The notes under the pieces: model-generated | Told to the model about the DNA's origin: nothing | Seen by the model: the letters and a program-made list of their open reading frames with translations, nothing else | Database searches by the model: none | In this document: in pieces, positions 1 to 6,286 of the stretch | Layout of the letters: every line of letters begins with the position of its first letter | Position numbering within the stretch: the stretch's first letter is position 1 | Made by a program: the position numbers and the translations under genes | NCBI GenBank assembly: GCA_937893205.1 | Contig: CALBJU010000469.1 | Location: 1-20,782 of the forward strand | Direction: 5' to 3' | DNA from: an uncultured Bacteroidota bacterium | GTDB lineage: Bacteria; Bacteroidota; Rhodothermia; Rhodothermales; UBA10348 | DNA: 20,782 nucleotides

Positions 1-78
1 CTGGAGCTTCTGCTTCTTCGGCTGGAGCCTCTTCGGCCGCTGGAGCTTCTGCTTCCTTGGCTGGAGCCTCTTCGGCCG
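1..78 (-). repeat. 39-bp in-frame tandem repeat in the rpsP tail
   Basis: Two adjacent 39-bp copies (1-39 and 40-78) differ at two bases. Each encodes 13 residues of the type APAAEEAPAxEAE, with E or K at the variable position. The array may continue beyond the left edge. The unit is a multiple of three, so copy-number change would keep the frame. Confidence 0.85.
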
Positions 79-661
79 CCGGAGCGTCAGCTGGGGCGTC
101 GGCCTCTGCCTGCGCCACATTTGCTTCTGCTTGCTCTGTTTTTGCTTCTTCTGCAGCCGCAGCTCGATTCTCATCGGCAGCTTTGATCGCCGCTTCAGCG
201 TTCTCTTTTGCTTTGGCTGCTGCAGCTGAACGCTTTTTCGCCAAATCGGCGGCGCGTGCAGTTGCTCGGGTTTCTTCTTCCTTCATCGCCAGCTGTCGTT
301 TCTGGTCACTCGTCATCTTCACAGATGCGGCAACCTTCTCAGCTCTCTTTTCGCGATGCGCCTCTACGGCCGAAGCGATATCCTCTTCCGATGCTCCTTT
401 TCGTCGCATGTGTAGCGCCAACATGACGCCCTCACGACTCAATAGTGAGCGTACCGTATCTGAGGGCTGTGCTCCCGTTTCGAGCCAGTACAAGGCTCTT
501 TCAGCATTGATGGAAACGGTCGATGGTTCCTGAAGGGAATCATAGCGGCCCAAGTCCTCTATATACCGTCCATCGCGAGGGCTTCTTGAGTCCGCCGCGA
601 CGATTGCGAAAACGGGGCGTTTTTTACGTCCCATTCTTCTAAGTCTAAGTGTTACTGCCAC
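1..661 (-). CDS. rpsP: 30S ribosomal protein S16, 3' end beyond window, with long Ala/Glu-rich tail
   Basis: Small-subunit ribosomal protein S16, needed for 30S assembly. The start is GTG at 661-659, because this gives the conserved family opening AVTLRLRRMGRKKRP followed by VAADSRSPRDGRYIEDLGRYD; the first internal ATG would remove conserved residues. The S16 fold takes about residues 1-85. Then comes a charged, probably helical Ala/Lys/Glu region (about 86-175) and an acidic Ala-Glu-Pro tail that is still open at the window edge (220 codons seen, against about 80-90 for a minimal S16). C-terminal extensions on S16 are known in Bacteroidota; this one is long and ends in in-frame 13-residue repeats. 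No Shine-Dalgarno sequence is visible. It lies 53 bp downstream of ffh on the same strand, the usual order before rimM-trmD-rplS, so cotranscription with ffh is likely. Confidence 0.95.
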   Translation of the reverse strand, partial: MAVTLRLRRMGRKKRPVFAIVAADSRSPRDGRYIEDLGRYDSLQEPSTVSINAERALYWLETGAQPSDTVRSLLSREGVMLALHMRRKGASEEDIASAVEAHREKRAEKVAASVKMTSDQKRQLAMKEEETRATARAADLAKKRSAAAAKAKENAEAAIKAADENRAAAAEEAKTEQAEANVAQAEADAPADAPAAEEAPAKEAEAPAAEEAPAEEAEAP

Positions 662-714
662 TTTATCTGACTGATTGTGATCTTAAAATTGTGCTGTGTT
701 TGAACGTCCGATGA

Positions 715-2064
715 TCAACGACCACCCATAATTGAGGCCATGTCCATTGCTCGGCCTTTTCCCATGAGTTTGGTCATAGTCTTCATCATCTTCTTCATAT
801 CCCGAAACTGTTTCAGTAATTGATTCACTTCCCGGATTTCGACACCCGCTCCGTAGGCAATCCTACGGCGACGACTGCCATTAATGACGTCCGGTGTATG
901 CCGCTCTTCAGGTGTCATGGAGTGAATTATTGCTTCGATGTGTATGAACGCATCGTCTTCAATATCCAGATCCTTGACATGTCGGCCTACACCCGGAATC
1001 ATCCCAACGAGATCCTTCATGGATCCCATTTTTTTGAGGCGATTCAGTTGGTCCAGAAAATCTTCCAGATCGAAACTCTCCGATCGGATTTTTTTCTGGA
1101 GACTGTCCGCTTCCTTCTGGTTAAACTGCTCCTGCGCCTTTTCCACCAGGGAGACGACATCTCCCATACCAAGAATTCGTTGCGCCATCCGGTCTGGATA
1201 GAACGGAGTCAGCGCGTCGAGTTTCTCTCCGGTCGAGGCGAATTTGATCGGTTTTTGGACCACCGTTCTGATGGATAACGCCGCGCCGCCACGGGTATCT
1301 CCATCGAGCTTGGTTAGCACCACGCCATCAAAATTCAGCTGTTTATTGAATTCAACAGCCGTATTGACGGCATCCTGACCGGTCATTGCGTCCACAACGA
1401 AAAGAATCTCACTGGGGTTCACTGCCGACTTGATGTCGGCGACCTCAGTCATCATCTTTTCATCCACGTGAAGGCGTCCTGCGGTGTCGATAATCAGGAT
1501 ATCGCGCGTCTGTTTGCGTGCTGCTTGAACAGCCTCGCGAGCAATCCGCACTGGATCCTGAACAACCCCGCTGTCATCCTCCAGGGAGAAGACGGGTACT
1601 TCAATCGATTCAGCGAGAGTCTTAAGTTGATCCACAGCTGCCGGACGGTAGACGTCAGCTGCAACCAGCATGGGAGACTTCCCCTGGCCTTTGAAGTAAT
1701 TCGCTAGTTTTGCCGAAAAAGTAGTCTTTCCAGATCCCTGAAGACCGGCAACCAGAATCACAGTAGGCGGCTTCGTCGAAAAAGATATTTCCTCATACGT
1801 ACCTCCCAAAAAGTGAACGAGCTCGTCATAAACAATCTTGACCAGCTGCTCACCCGGAGCCACGGAATTCAGAACATCACTTCCAAGAGCCTTCTCCTTG
1901 ATGCGATCCGTGAAATCTCGAGCGACTTGATAGTTGACGTCAGCATCCAGCAGAGCCCGGCGAATTTCGCGCATACTCTCCGCGATATTCAACTCGGTGA
2001 TACGTCCTTTGCCACTTAGTGACTTGAGAGCACCTTCTAATTTTTCTGACAGACCTTCGAACAT
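715..2064 (-). CDS. ffh: Signal recognition particle protein Ffh (SRP54 GTPase)
   Basis: GTPase that binds 4.5S RNA and the signal sequences of nascent membrane and secreted proteins and docks with FtsY at the membrane. The protein is 449 aa, the usual size, starting MFEGLSEKLEGALKSL at 2064; an in-frame ATG 13 codons upstream only adds non-conserved residues. The N domain covers about 1-85. The G domain carries the P-loop GLQGSGKTT (107-115), DTAGR (193-197) and TKLDGDTRGG (251-260). The methionine-rich M domain has the RNA-binding SRRRRIA element (397-403) and the MKKMMKTMTKLMGKG tail. No Shine-Dalgarno sequence is seen; a Bacteroidota-type promoter lies about 85 bp upstream. rpsP follows after 53 bp. 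Confidence 0.97.
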   Translation of the reverse strand: MFEGLSEKLEGALKSLSGKGRITELNIAESMREIRRALLDADVNYQVARDFTDRIKEKALGSDVLNSVAPGEQLVKIVYDELVHFLGGTYEEISFSTKPPTVILVAGLQGSGKTTFSAKLANYFKGQGKSPMLVAADVYRPAAVDQLKTLAESIEVPVFSLEDDSGVVQDPVRIAREAVQAARKQTRDILIIDTAGRLHVDEKMMTEVADIKSAVNPSEILFVVDAMTGQDAVNTAVEFNKQLNFDGVVLTKLDGDTRGGAALSIRTVVQKPIKFASTGEKLDALTPFYPDRMAQRILGMGDVVSLVEKAQEQFNQKEADSLQKKIRSESFDLEDFLDQLNRLKKMGSMKDLVGMIPGVGRHVKDLDIEDDAFIHIEAIIHSMTPEERHTPDVINGSRRRRIAYGAGVEIREVNQLLKQFRDMKKMMKTMTKLMGKGRAMDMASIMGGR

Positions 2065-2123
2065 CAACAATCGTCGAATAAAATTCCATATTGCCAATCG
2101 CACAAGAAATCCGTGCGACTACC

Positions 2124-2143
2124 TCTGTACACAATGGTACAGA
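2124..2143. promoter_or_regulatory. Perfect inverted repeat at the likely ffh transcription start
   Basis: TCTGTAC (2124-2130), a 6-bp spacer, then GTACAGA (2137-2143): both 7-bp arms match perfectly. It begins a few bases past the TAnnTTTG element of the likely ffh promoter, so it would cover the start site, either as a repressor operator or as a small hairpin in the leader RNA. The binding protein is unknown. Confidence 0.35.
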
Positions 2144-2147
2144 CAAG

Positions 2148-2179
2148 CAAAATTAGGGCTATTTCATGCCGGAAACAAC
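2148..2179 (-). promoter_or_regulatory. Likely ffh promoter (Bacteroidota type)
   Basis: Read on the minus strand: GTTG at 2179-2176, a spacer of exactly 20 bp, then TAATTTTG at 2155-2148, a full match to the Bacteroidota -7 element TAnnTTTG. Transcription would start near 2141-2144, giving a leader of about 80 nt before the ffh ATG. The same TTG-N20-TAnnTTTG layout occurs before adk. Confidence 0.5.
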
Positions 2180-2252
2180 GGTTAGGGCGGTGTGCGAGCT
2201 GTATCCAGCTCCCTGAAACTCCATCCTGGAATGAATCCATTATATCTTCACC

Positions 2253-2619
2253 CTATTGCACACGATGCCGCAATATTTCAATGGATTCTACTGCGTGTCT
2301 CAAGTGCGGTATGACGATGGATCCGCCCACTATCAGTGCCACATTCATGGCCTCATTGAGCTCAACATCCGAGTAGCCCGACTCGACCGTTTGAACCAGG
2401 TGATAATCAATGCAATCGTTGCTGGCGCAAGACCATGGACGCGACCAGTCCCAACAGTTCCTTGGTACCAGAGTCCAGCTGTCCGTCCGTATAGGCCTTT
2501 GTGTCCAGATTAAAGAATCGATTGATACCTAGGTGCCCTTCATCTCCCAAGATTTTGGCGTTCATTTTCTCTCGATACTGACGAAAATGTTCAAGTCTGT
2601 CTGTATTCTTCTCACTCAT
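2253..2619 (-). pseudogene. Frameshifted carboxymuconolactone decarboxylase (AhpD/CMD-like) gene
   Basis: The first frame (ATG at 2619) reads MSEKNTDRLEHFRQYREKMN...FFNLDTKAYTDGQLDSGTKELLGLVASMVLR and then stops at 2407. The neighbouring frame carries on at once with the rest of the family pattern: NDCIDYHLVQTVESGY, then NVALIVGGSIVIPHLRHAVE, ending at a TAG at 2255-2253. The span is 367 bases, 3 x 122 plus one, so a single extra base near 2420-2430 (in the minus-strand string CGCCAGCAAC) explains it; the repaired protein would be about 121 aa, normal for this small all-helical family. Many relatives have a CxxC pair here (RCxDC). The repaired frame here reads R-S-N-D-C, so the first Cys would also be lost, which favours real decay over a sequencing error. 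Family members are AhpD-like peroxidase partners or decarboxylases; the substrate is unknown. Confidence 0.75.
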
Positions 2620-2634
2620 AGTACTTTTCGTGAT

Positions 2635-3213
2635 ATGTCGGTGGACGCAATCAATAAAGAGGCGATTCGGAGCTCAATTAGAGCTTTTCGATCTTCCCTA
2701 TCGGAACGTGAATGGCGATCCCGCTCCGATCGAATCCGTCATCACCTCGGACAGTTCGGTCTACTAAAAACGAGTAATCGGGTTCATTTCTTTTGGCCAA
2801 TTGAGAAGAACATGGAGGTTGACTTGAGACCTCTTATTCGAGATCTACATTCGTCCGGAACAGAGATCGTCCTGCCCGTTGTTGAAGAAAACCACCTACG
2901 CCACGTGCTCTTTGAAAACGAGCATTCCCTGAAAGAGTCCCCATTCGGAGTCATGGCGCCTCACAAAGGAGTCGAAGTGGACGCGTCAAGCCTCGACCTG
3001 GTAATTGTACCGGCATTGGCCGTCGACGGCAGCGGACATCGTCTCGGATACGGCGGTGGCCATTATGATCGCTTTTTAAGCCAGGCGAGTGGTATTTTCA
3101 TCACTCCTGTTTTCAGGGAACAGATTGTGGATGCGATTCCCGCGGATGCACACGACATTCCTGTCCATTTTGTCGTATCTGAAGATGGAATCATTGACAT
3201 AGCTCAACTGTAA
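2635..3213 (+). CDS. fau: 5-formyltetrahydrofolate cyclo-ligase (5-FCL / MTHFS)
   Basis: ATP-dependent conversion of 5-formyl-THF to 5,10-methenyl-THF, returning this inhibitory folate to the one-carbon pool in the cytoplasm. The protein is 192 aa, typical of the family. The N-terminus has the basic ATP-binding pattern (NKEAIRSSIRAFRSSLSEREW), the middle has the VHFFWPIEKNMEVDLRPLI strand-helix unit, and the signature RLGYGGGHYDRFL lies at 136-148, with H where Y is commoner. The ATG at 2635 is chosen because the frame upstream is antisense to the CMD gene and not conserved. Only 15 bp separate this start from that divergent gene, so its promoter must lie inside the CMD coding region. The two PspC genes follow on the same strand after 61 bp. 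Confidence 0.93.
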   Translation: MSVDAINKEAIRSSIRAFRSSLSEREWRSRSDRIRHHLGQFGLLKTSNRVHFFWPIEKNMEVDLRPLIRDLHSSGTEIVLPVVEENHLRHVLFENEHSLKESPFGVMAPHKGVEVDASSLDLVIVPALAVDGSGHRLGYGGGHYDRFLSQASGIFITPVFREQIVDAIPADAHDIPVHFVVSEDGIIDIAQL

Positions 3214-3274
3214 CCTCAAATCTTTATCGGCGTATTACACACCGCACCGGCTCAACACCGCCGGATGAAACACC

Positions 3275-3946
3275 ATGAGTACCCGAACACGTACAGCAAC
3301 CCAATCAAGGGAAGATTCATTCCTTTACGATGGCGATACGCTCGATCTCGAAGCGCTATCGGACGACGAATTGGAAGCCCTACTCTTTGAAGAGGAGCCT
3401 GAAAAGCCGAAAGGCATACTCAATCTCCCCACGCTTGCAGGTATGTCGCTTATTCTTGTAGGAATGGCCTACATGTTTCAGCAATTGGGTATCTGGAGTG
3501 CCGGAATAGACCTCACCGTCCTGGCACAGATGCTTCCATGGCTTGCCGGCATATTCATCATCCTTTTGGGATTTGGAGTGCTCTCGTGGAGACCAGGTAG
3601 GAATCGAAAACGGCTTAAGGCTGAAAAGAAACTTGCGAAGTCTCAGCTCAAGGCAGAGAAGGCGCGGTCGAATGATCGCGGTAGATCACGAAGCGGGAAA
3701 CGCGCCGGAAACCGACTTGTAAAATCTCGTGACAAGAAACTCGCTGGAGTCGCTGGTGGACTCGCGGACTACTTCGGAATTGATCCGATCCTGGTTCGCA
3801 TTGGGTTTGTTGTCGGGGCCTTTGCGACCGGAGTTGGTCCGTTTCTCCTGGCGTATATCATCCTCGCGTTTGTTATGCCTAACGTGAACAAGAAGGCTCT
3901 CAAACCGACTTCATCGGAACGTATCACCATTATCAGAGATAGTTAA
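3275..3946 (+). CDS. PspC-domain membrane protein with acidic N-terminus and two extra membrane helices
   Basis: 223-aa inner-membrane protein. In order: an acidic segment rich in D/E (about 14-45, ending FEEEPEKPKG), membrane helix 1 (about 52-71), membrane helix 2 (about 83-104), a strongly basic Lys/Arg linker (106-155), then a C-terminal PspC domain (152-205) with the typical KLAGVAGGLADYFGIDP and LLAYIILAFVMP ends. PspC domains occur in phage-shock/envelope-stress proteins that sense membrane damage or activate a stress regulator, but no pspA, pspF or sensor-kinase gene is nearby, so that role is inferred from the domain only. The next gene, 12 bp on, is a bare PspC domain. A weak GGA lies 11 bp before the ATG. 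Confidence 0.85.
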   Translation: MSTRTRTATQSREDSFLYDGDTLDLEALSDDELEALLFEEEPEKPKGILNLPTLAGMSLILVGMAYMFQQLGIWSAGIDLTVLAQMLPWLAGIFIILLGFGVLSWRPGRNRKRLKAEKKLAKSQLKAEKARSNDRGRSRSGKRAGNRLVKSRDKKLAGVAGGLADYFGIDPILVRIGFVVGAFATGVGPFLLAYIILAFVMPNVNKKALKPTSSERITIIRDS

Positions 3947-3958
3947 TCAGCAGAACTG

Positions 3959-4150
3959 ATGAGTACACGAAAATTGAAAAAAACCCCTCACAATAAGATG
4001 ATTGCAGGGGTGTGTGGAGGAATCGCGGAGTATTTCGGGGTTGATCCCACGCTAATTCGCGTGGGGTACGTAATCCTGAGTGTACTTTCCACGGTATTTC
4101 CGGGACTCCTGGTCTATATCGTCCTGGCGTTTGTGATGCCAGACAAATAG
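3959..4150 (+). CDS. Small stand-alone PspC-domain protein
   Basis: 63 aa, almost entirely one PspC domain: NKMIAGVCGGIAEYFGVDP (12-30), then a hydrophobic membrane segment (about 33-59) ending VLAFVMPDK. It is clearly related to the C-terminal domain of the preceding gene (shared GVxGGxAxYFGxDP and AFVMP), so the pair probably arose by duplication, or by fusion of one copy to the two-helix module. The 12-bp gap implies the same transcript and linked function, perhaps hetero-oligomers in the membrane. No phage-shock regulator is nearby. Confidence 0.88.
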   Translation: MSTRKLKKTPHNKMIAGVCGGIAEYFGVDPTLIRVGYVILSVLSTVFPGLLVYIVLAFVMPDK

Positions 4151-4167
4151 GCTCCAGCCTGTCTTTC
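4141..4167 (+). terminator. Weak terminator-like hairpin after the PspC genes
   Basis: AGACA (4141-4145) pairs with TGTCT (4160-4164), and GGC/GCC pair inside it with a small loop; AATA forms a one-sided bulge, and only three T follow. It spans the stop codon of the small PspC gene, in the 23-bp gap before the convergent M16-like gene. The bulge and short T-run make it weak. Confidence 0.25.
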
Positions 4168-4173
4168 AGATCG

Positions 4174-5430
4174 CTACTGCATCGACCCTGCAGAAGCGAC
4201 GAAAAGTCTATCCGGATGTAACATGCTCGTTACCATCTCATTGACTTTGCTCAAATTCAGCGATTTGATCTTCTCAGGATAACTATCTATCTGATCCAAC
4301 TCGTCGCCGCGCTCCAGATTCGTAAGAAGCCTCGACGCGATACCCCCTGTGGTTGACAGTTGGACCTGGTATGACCCGGTAAGCGTCCTCTTTTTTTCTT
4401 CCAGTTCTCCTTTCGTGATTCCAGACTTGACGAAAGCGTCAATTTCTGTTCGGGTTGCATCTATTCCCTTCTCCACATTTTCCTGACTGAGCGTCACTGA
4501 AGTTGTCCAGGCTCCGCCGTGCAACGACGTGATCCCAGAAAGCGTGGACCGAATACCATACGTCAATCCATCTCGATCTCTGATGCTGCTCATGAGCCGG
4601 GAGGAAAAATTACCTCCGAGAACAAACACTCCCAGCCTCAGAGCCAGGTAGTCTGGATTAGTTGATCTGAGGTCGAGGGCATGTCCCATTCGGACGTCAA
4701 TATTACTCCTGTCCGCGATCTCGACGTGACTTGACCCCGATTCTGAGGCTGCCAGTTCATACGTGTCTTGTGCCTTGCGTGAACCCTTGCTCTTGAAACT
4801 CAACTGAGTTAGAAGATCTCCAGGATCATAACCCTTGACGTCTCCGACCACGCACACCATCAGATCGGATCTTCGGCACTTCAACTCATAGTAATTCCGT
4901 ACTTCGGCGACTGTTATTTCAGCCAGCGTACTCTCTACCTCTTCGAGCGGTCTGATGTATTGCGGATGAGACGCTTGATAGAGGATTCTTGAAAGAGCCG
5001 CCCCCGCCATCAGAGAGGTCTCTTGCTTCTGCCGTTGAATATTGGCGAGAACCCTTCCCTTCAACAGTCCAAACTCGTCCTCGTCGAATGCAGGCGAGTC
5101 CAACTGTTCGACAAGGAGTTCGATAACGAGATCGAGGTCCCCGACCAGGCATTTGACAGAAAACCTGATACGCGGTCCGTTCGGGGCAAATACTATGGAC
5201 GCTCCCCTGTCTTCGAGAATCTGCGCGAGCTCCAGTTTGCTTCGAGAAGTGGTACCCTTATCCAGTAATCCGGAAGCCAAATCTTGTAAGAGATTGTCTC
5301 CCGCGCTGAAATCCGGCTGCGTTCGAAACGAACCCCTCAACGTCACGACCGAGTCAATCTCCCAGGGAAGAACGAGGACGTGGTCCGATTTATCTCGGAC
5401 CGAAATAATTCGCTCGGAAAGAGATCCCAC
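4174..5430 (-). CDS. M16-family (insulinase-like) protein lacking the zinc-binding motif
   Basis: 418-aa soluble protein with two M16-type halves. In active M16 enzymes the first half has HxxEH; here the aligned place reads DLASG (50-54, within LLQDLASGLLDKGTTSRS), so all zinc and catalytic residues are gone. The second half keeps the LGGNFSSRLMSSIR (271-284) and GLTYGI (288-293) pattern, with R284 and Y291 matching the R/Y pair that binds substrate in non-catalytic M16B subunits. It should therefore be the regulatory or substrate-binding partner of a separate active subunit, or have a non-protease role. No active M16 gene is adjacent, and there is no signal peptide. The GTG start at 5430 lies 19 bp after the adk stop and in-frame sequence above it is short, so translation coupled to adk is likely. 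Confidence 0.85.
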   Translation of the reverse strand: MGSLSERIISVRDKSDHVLVLPWEIDSVVTLRGSFRTQPDFSAGDNLLQDLASGLLDKGTTSRSKLELAQILEDRGASIVFAPNGPRIRFSVKCLVGDLDLVIELLVEQLDSPAFDEDEFGLLKGRVLANIQRQKQETSLMAGAALSRILYQASHPQYIRPLEEVESTLAEITVAEVRNYYELKCRRSDLMVCVVGDVKGYDPGDLLTQLSFKSKGSRKAQDTYELAASESGSSHVEIADRSNIDVRMGHALDLRSTNPDYLALRLGVFVLGGNFSSRLMSSIRDRDGLTYGIRSTLSGITSLHGGAWTTSVTLSQENVEKGIDATRTEIDAFVKSGITKGELEEKKRTLTGSYQVQLSTTGGIASRLLTNLERGDELDQIDSYPEKIKSLNLSKVNEMVTSMLHPDRLFVASAGSMQ

Positions 5431-5449
5431 AGACAGAGGCGAGTTTAAA

Positions 5450-6100
5450 TCAGACTAATTCGAGCTCTGCAATGTGCTCGATACTCGAAAGGATACGGTT
5501 GAAAACGTCGGAAACCTCTCCTTCTCCAGAGATCTCGATGAGGATTCCCTCAGATCGAAAAAACTCTTCAACAGGCTGCGTTTCGCGTCGGTAAACATCG
5601 ATCCGCGCTTTGATGGCGTGCGGTGTGTCGTCTGAGCGCCGAACGATGAGCGCCGGGTCGAGATCTGAAGGGGGCGGGTGATAGATCATGTGATAACTCT
5701 CCCCCGTGTCCTTGTTTATCCTTCTGTTCGAAAGACGATCCACGACGGCTTCAGGCGAAACCTTCAAGCTGATGACGGCCTCGATCGGAGCCTTATATGC
5801 GTCGAGAAACTCCCGAAGCCATTTGGCCTGGGTGGTTGTGCGAGGATATCCGTCCAGGATGAAACGATCAAACTTATGTTCGGCCATGGCCTGATTGGCC
5901 AGATCTCTCACCAGATGATCTGGGACGAGGTCTCCAGCGTTCACATACTTCTCAACTGATCTTCCAACATCAGTGCCTTCCTGAATCGCTTCTCGGATCA
6001 GATTACCAGTTGATATAACGTCCAGTCCAAATCGCTTTTTCAAAAGCATGGACTGAGTCCCTTTTCCCGCTCCCGGGGGGCCAAATAGGGCTAATCGCAT
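5450..6100 (-). CDS. adk: Adenylate kinase
   Basis: Catalyses ATP + AMP = 2 ADP in the cytoplasm, setting the adenylate energy balance. The protein is 216 aa, the usual long form. The start MRLALFGPPGAGKGTQ is chosen at 6100; an in-frame ATG 19 codons upstream (6157) precedes the conserved first strand and is not needed. The P-loop GPPGAGKGTQ is at 7-16, the AMP-binding STGNLIR follows, DGYPRT (usually DGFPRT) is at 83-88, and the LID covers about 122-159 with NRRINKDTGESYH, HPPP and RRSDD. The LID lacks the four Cys of zinc-type enzymes. A good Bacteroidota-type promoter lies about 65 bp upstream, and the M16-like gene follows after 19 bp. Confidence 0.97.
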   Translation of the reverse strand: MRLALFGPPGAGKGTQSMLLKKRFGLDVISTGNLIREAIQEGTDVGRSVEKYVNAGDLVPDHLVRDLANQAMAEHKFDRFILDGYPRTTTQAKWLREFLDAYKAPIEAVISLKVSPEAVVDRLSNRRINKDTGESYHMIYHPPPSDLDPALIVRRSDDTPHAIKARIDVYRRETQPVEEFFRSEGILIEISGEGEVSDVFNRILSSIEHIAELELV

Positions 6101-6165
6101 AGATGATTCTGGATTAAATCTCAGATAACCTGGCAGCGCGACGTTCACTCTGTTCACGCTTCACA

Positions 6166-6197
6166 CAAACTTAGCATTTATAGATACGACGGACAAG
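6166..6197 (-). promoter_or_regulatory. Likely adk promoter (Bacteroidota type)
   Basis: Minus strand: CTTG (6197-6194), exactly 20 bp, then TAAGTTTG (6173-6166), a full TAnnTTTG match. The predicted leader is about 60 nt. The layout is the same as in the likely ffh promoter. Confidence 0.5.
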
Positions 6198-6209
6198 CGA
6201 AATTTCGCT
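6196..6209. promoter_or_regulatory. Perfect 14-bp palindrome between adk and the ScfR-like regulator
   Basis: AGCGAAATTTCGCT is a perfect palindrome that touches the upstream element of the likely adk promoter and lies 20 bp upstream of the likely regulator promoter. Its right half, TTTCGCTC (6203-6210), recurs exactly at 6257-6264, 54 bp away, where it forms part of CGCT-cgt-AGCG (6260-6270). This is the arrangement expected for a regulator acting on its own gene and perhaps on adk. Assignment to the ScfR-like protein is inference. Confidence 0.4.
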
Positions 6210-6228
6210 CTCTTACCAACACTTGACC

Positions 6229-6257
6229 TTGAATTGAATCATTTTTGTCAATAAACT
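6229..6257 (+). promoter_or_regulatory. Possible promoter of the ScfR-like regulator
   Basis: TTGAAT (6229-6234), 17 bp, TAAACT (6252-6257). Measured as TTG to TA the spacer is 20 bp, as in the adk and ffh promoters, but the TTTG part of the Bacteroidota -7 element is not matched well. The predicted leader is about 25 nt. The repeated TTTCGCTC motif overlaps the predicted start. Confidence 0.35.
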
Positions 6258-6286
6258 TTCGCTCGTAGCGTAATTCATCAAGTTTC

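Noticed and set aside
57..533. 158-codon plus-strand frame opposite rpsP
   Set aside because: Ala/Ser-rich shadow of the Ala/Glu repeats of the S16 tail; the minus strand encodes clear S16.
2124..2143. LexA (CTGT-N8-ACAG) site before ffh
   Set aside because: The spacing between CTGT and ACAG is 10, not 8, and ffh is not an SOS gene; kept only as an unassigned inverted repeat.
6101..6157. Upstream ATG for adk
   Set aside because: Nineteen added residues before the conserved MRLALFGPPGAGKG; the likely promoter leaves them in the leader.
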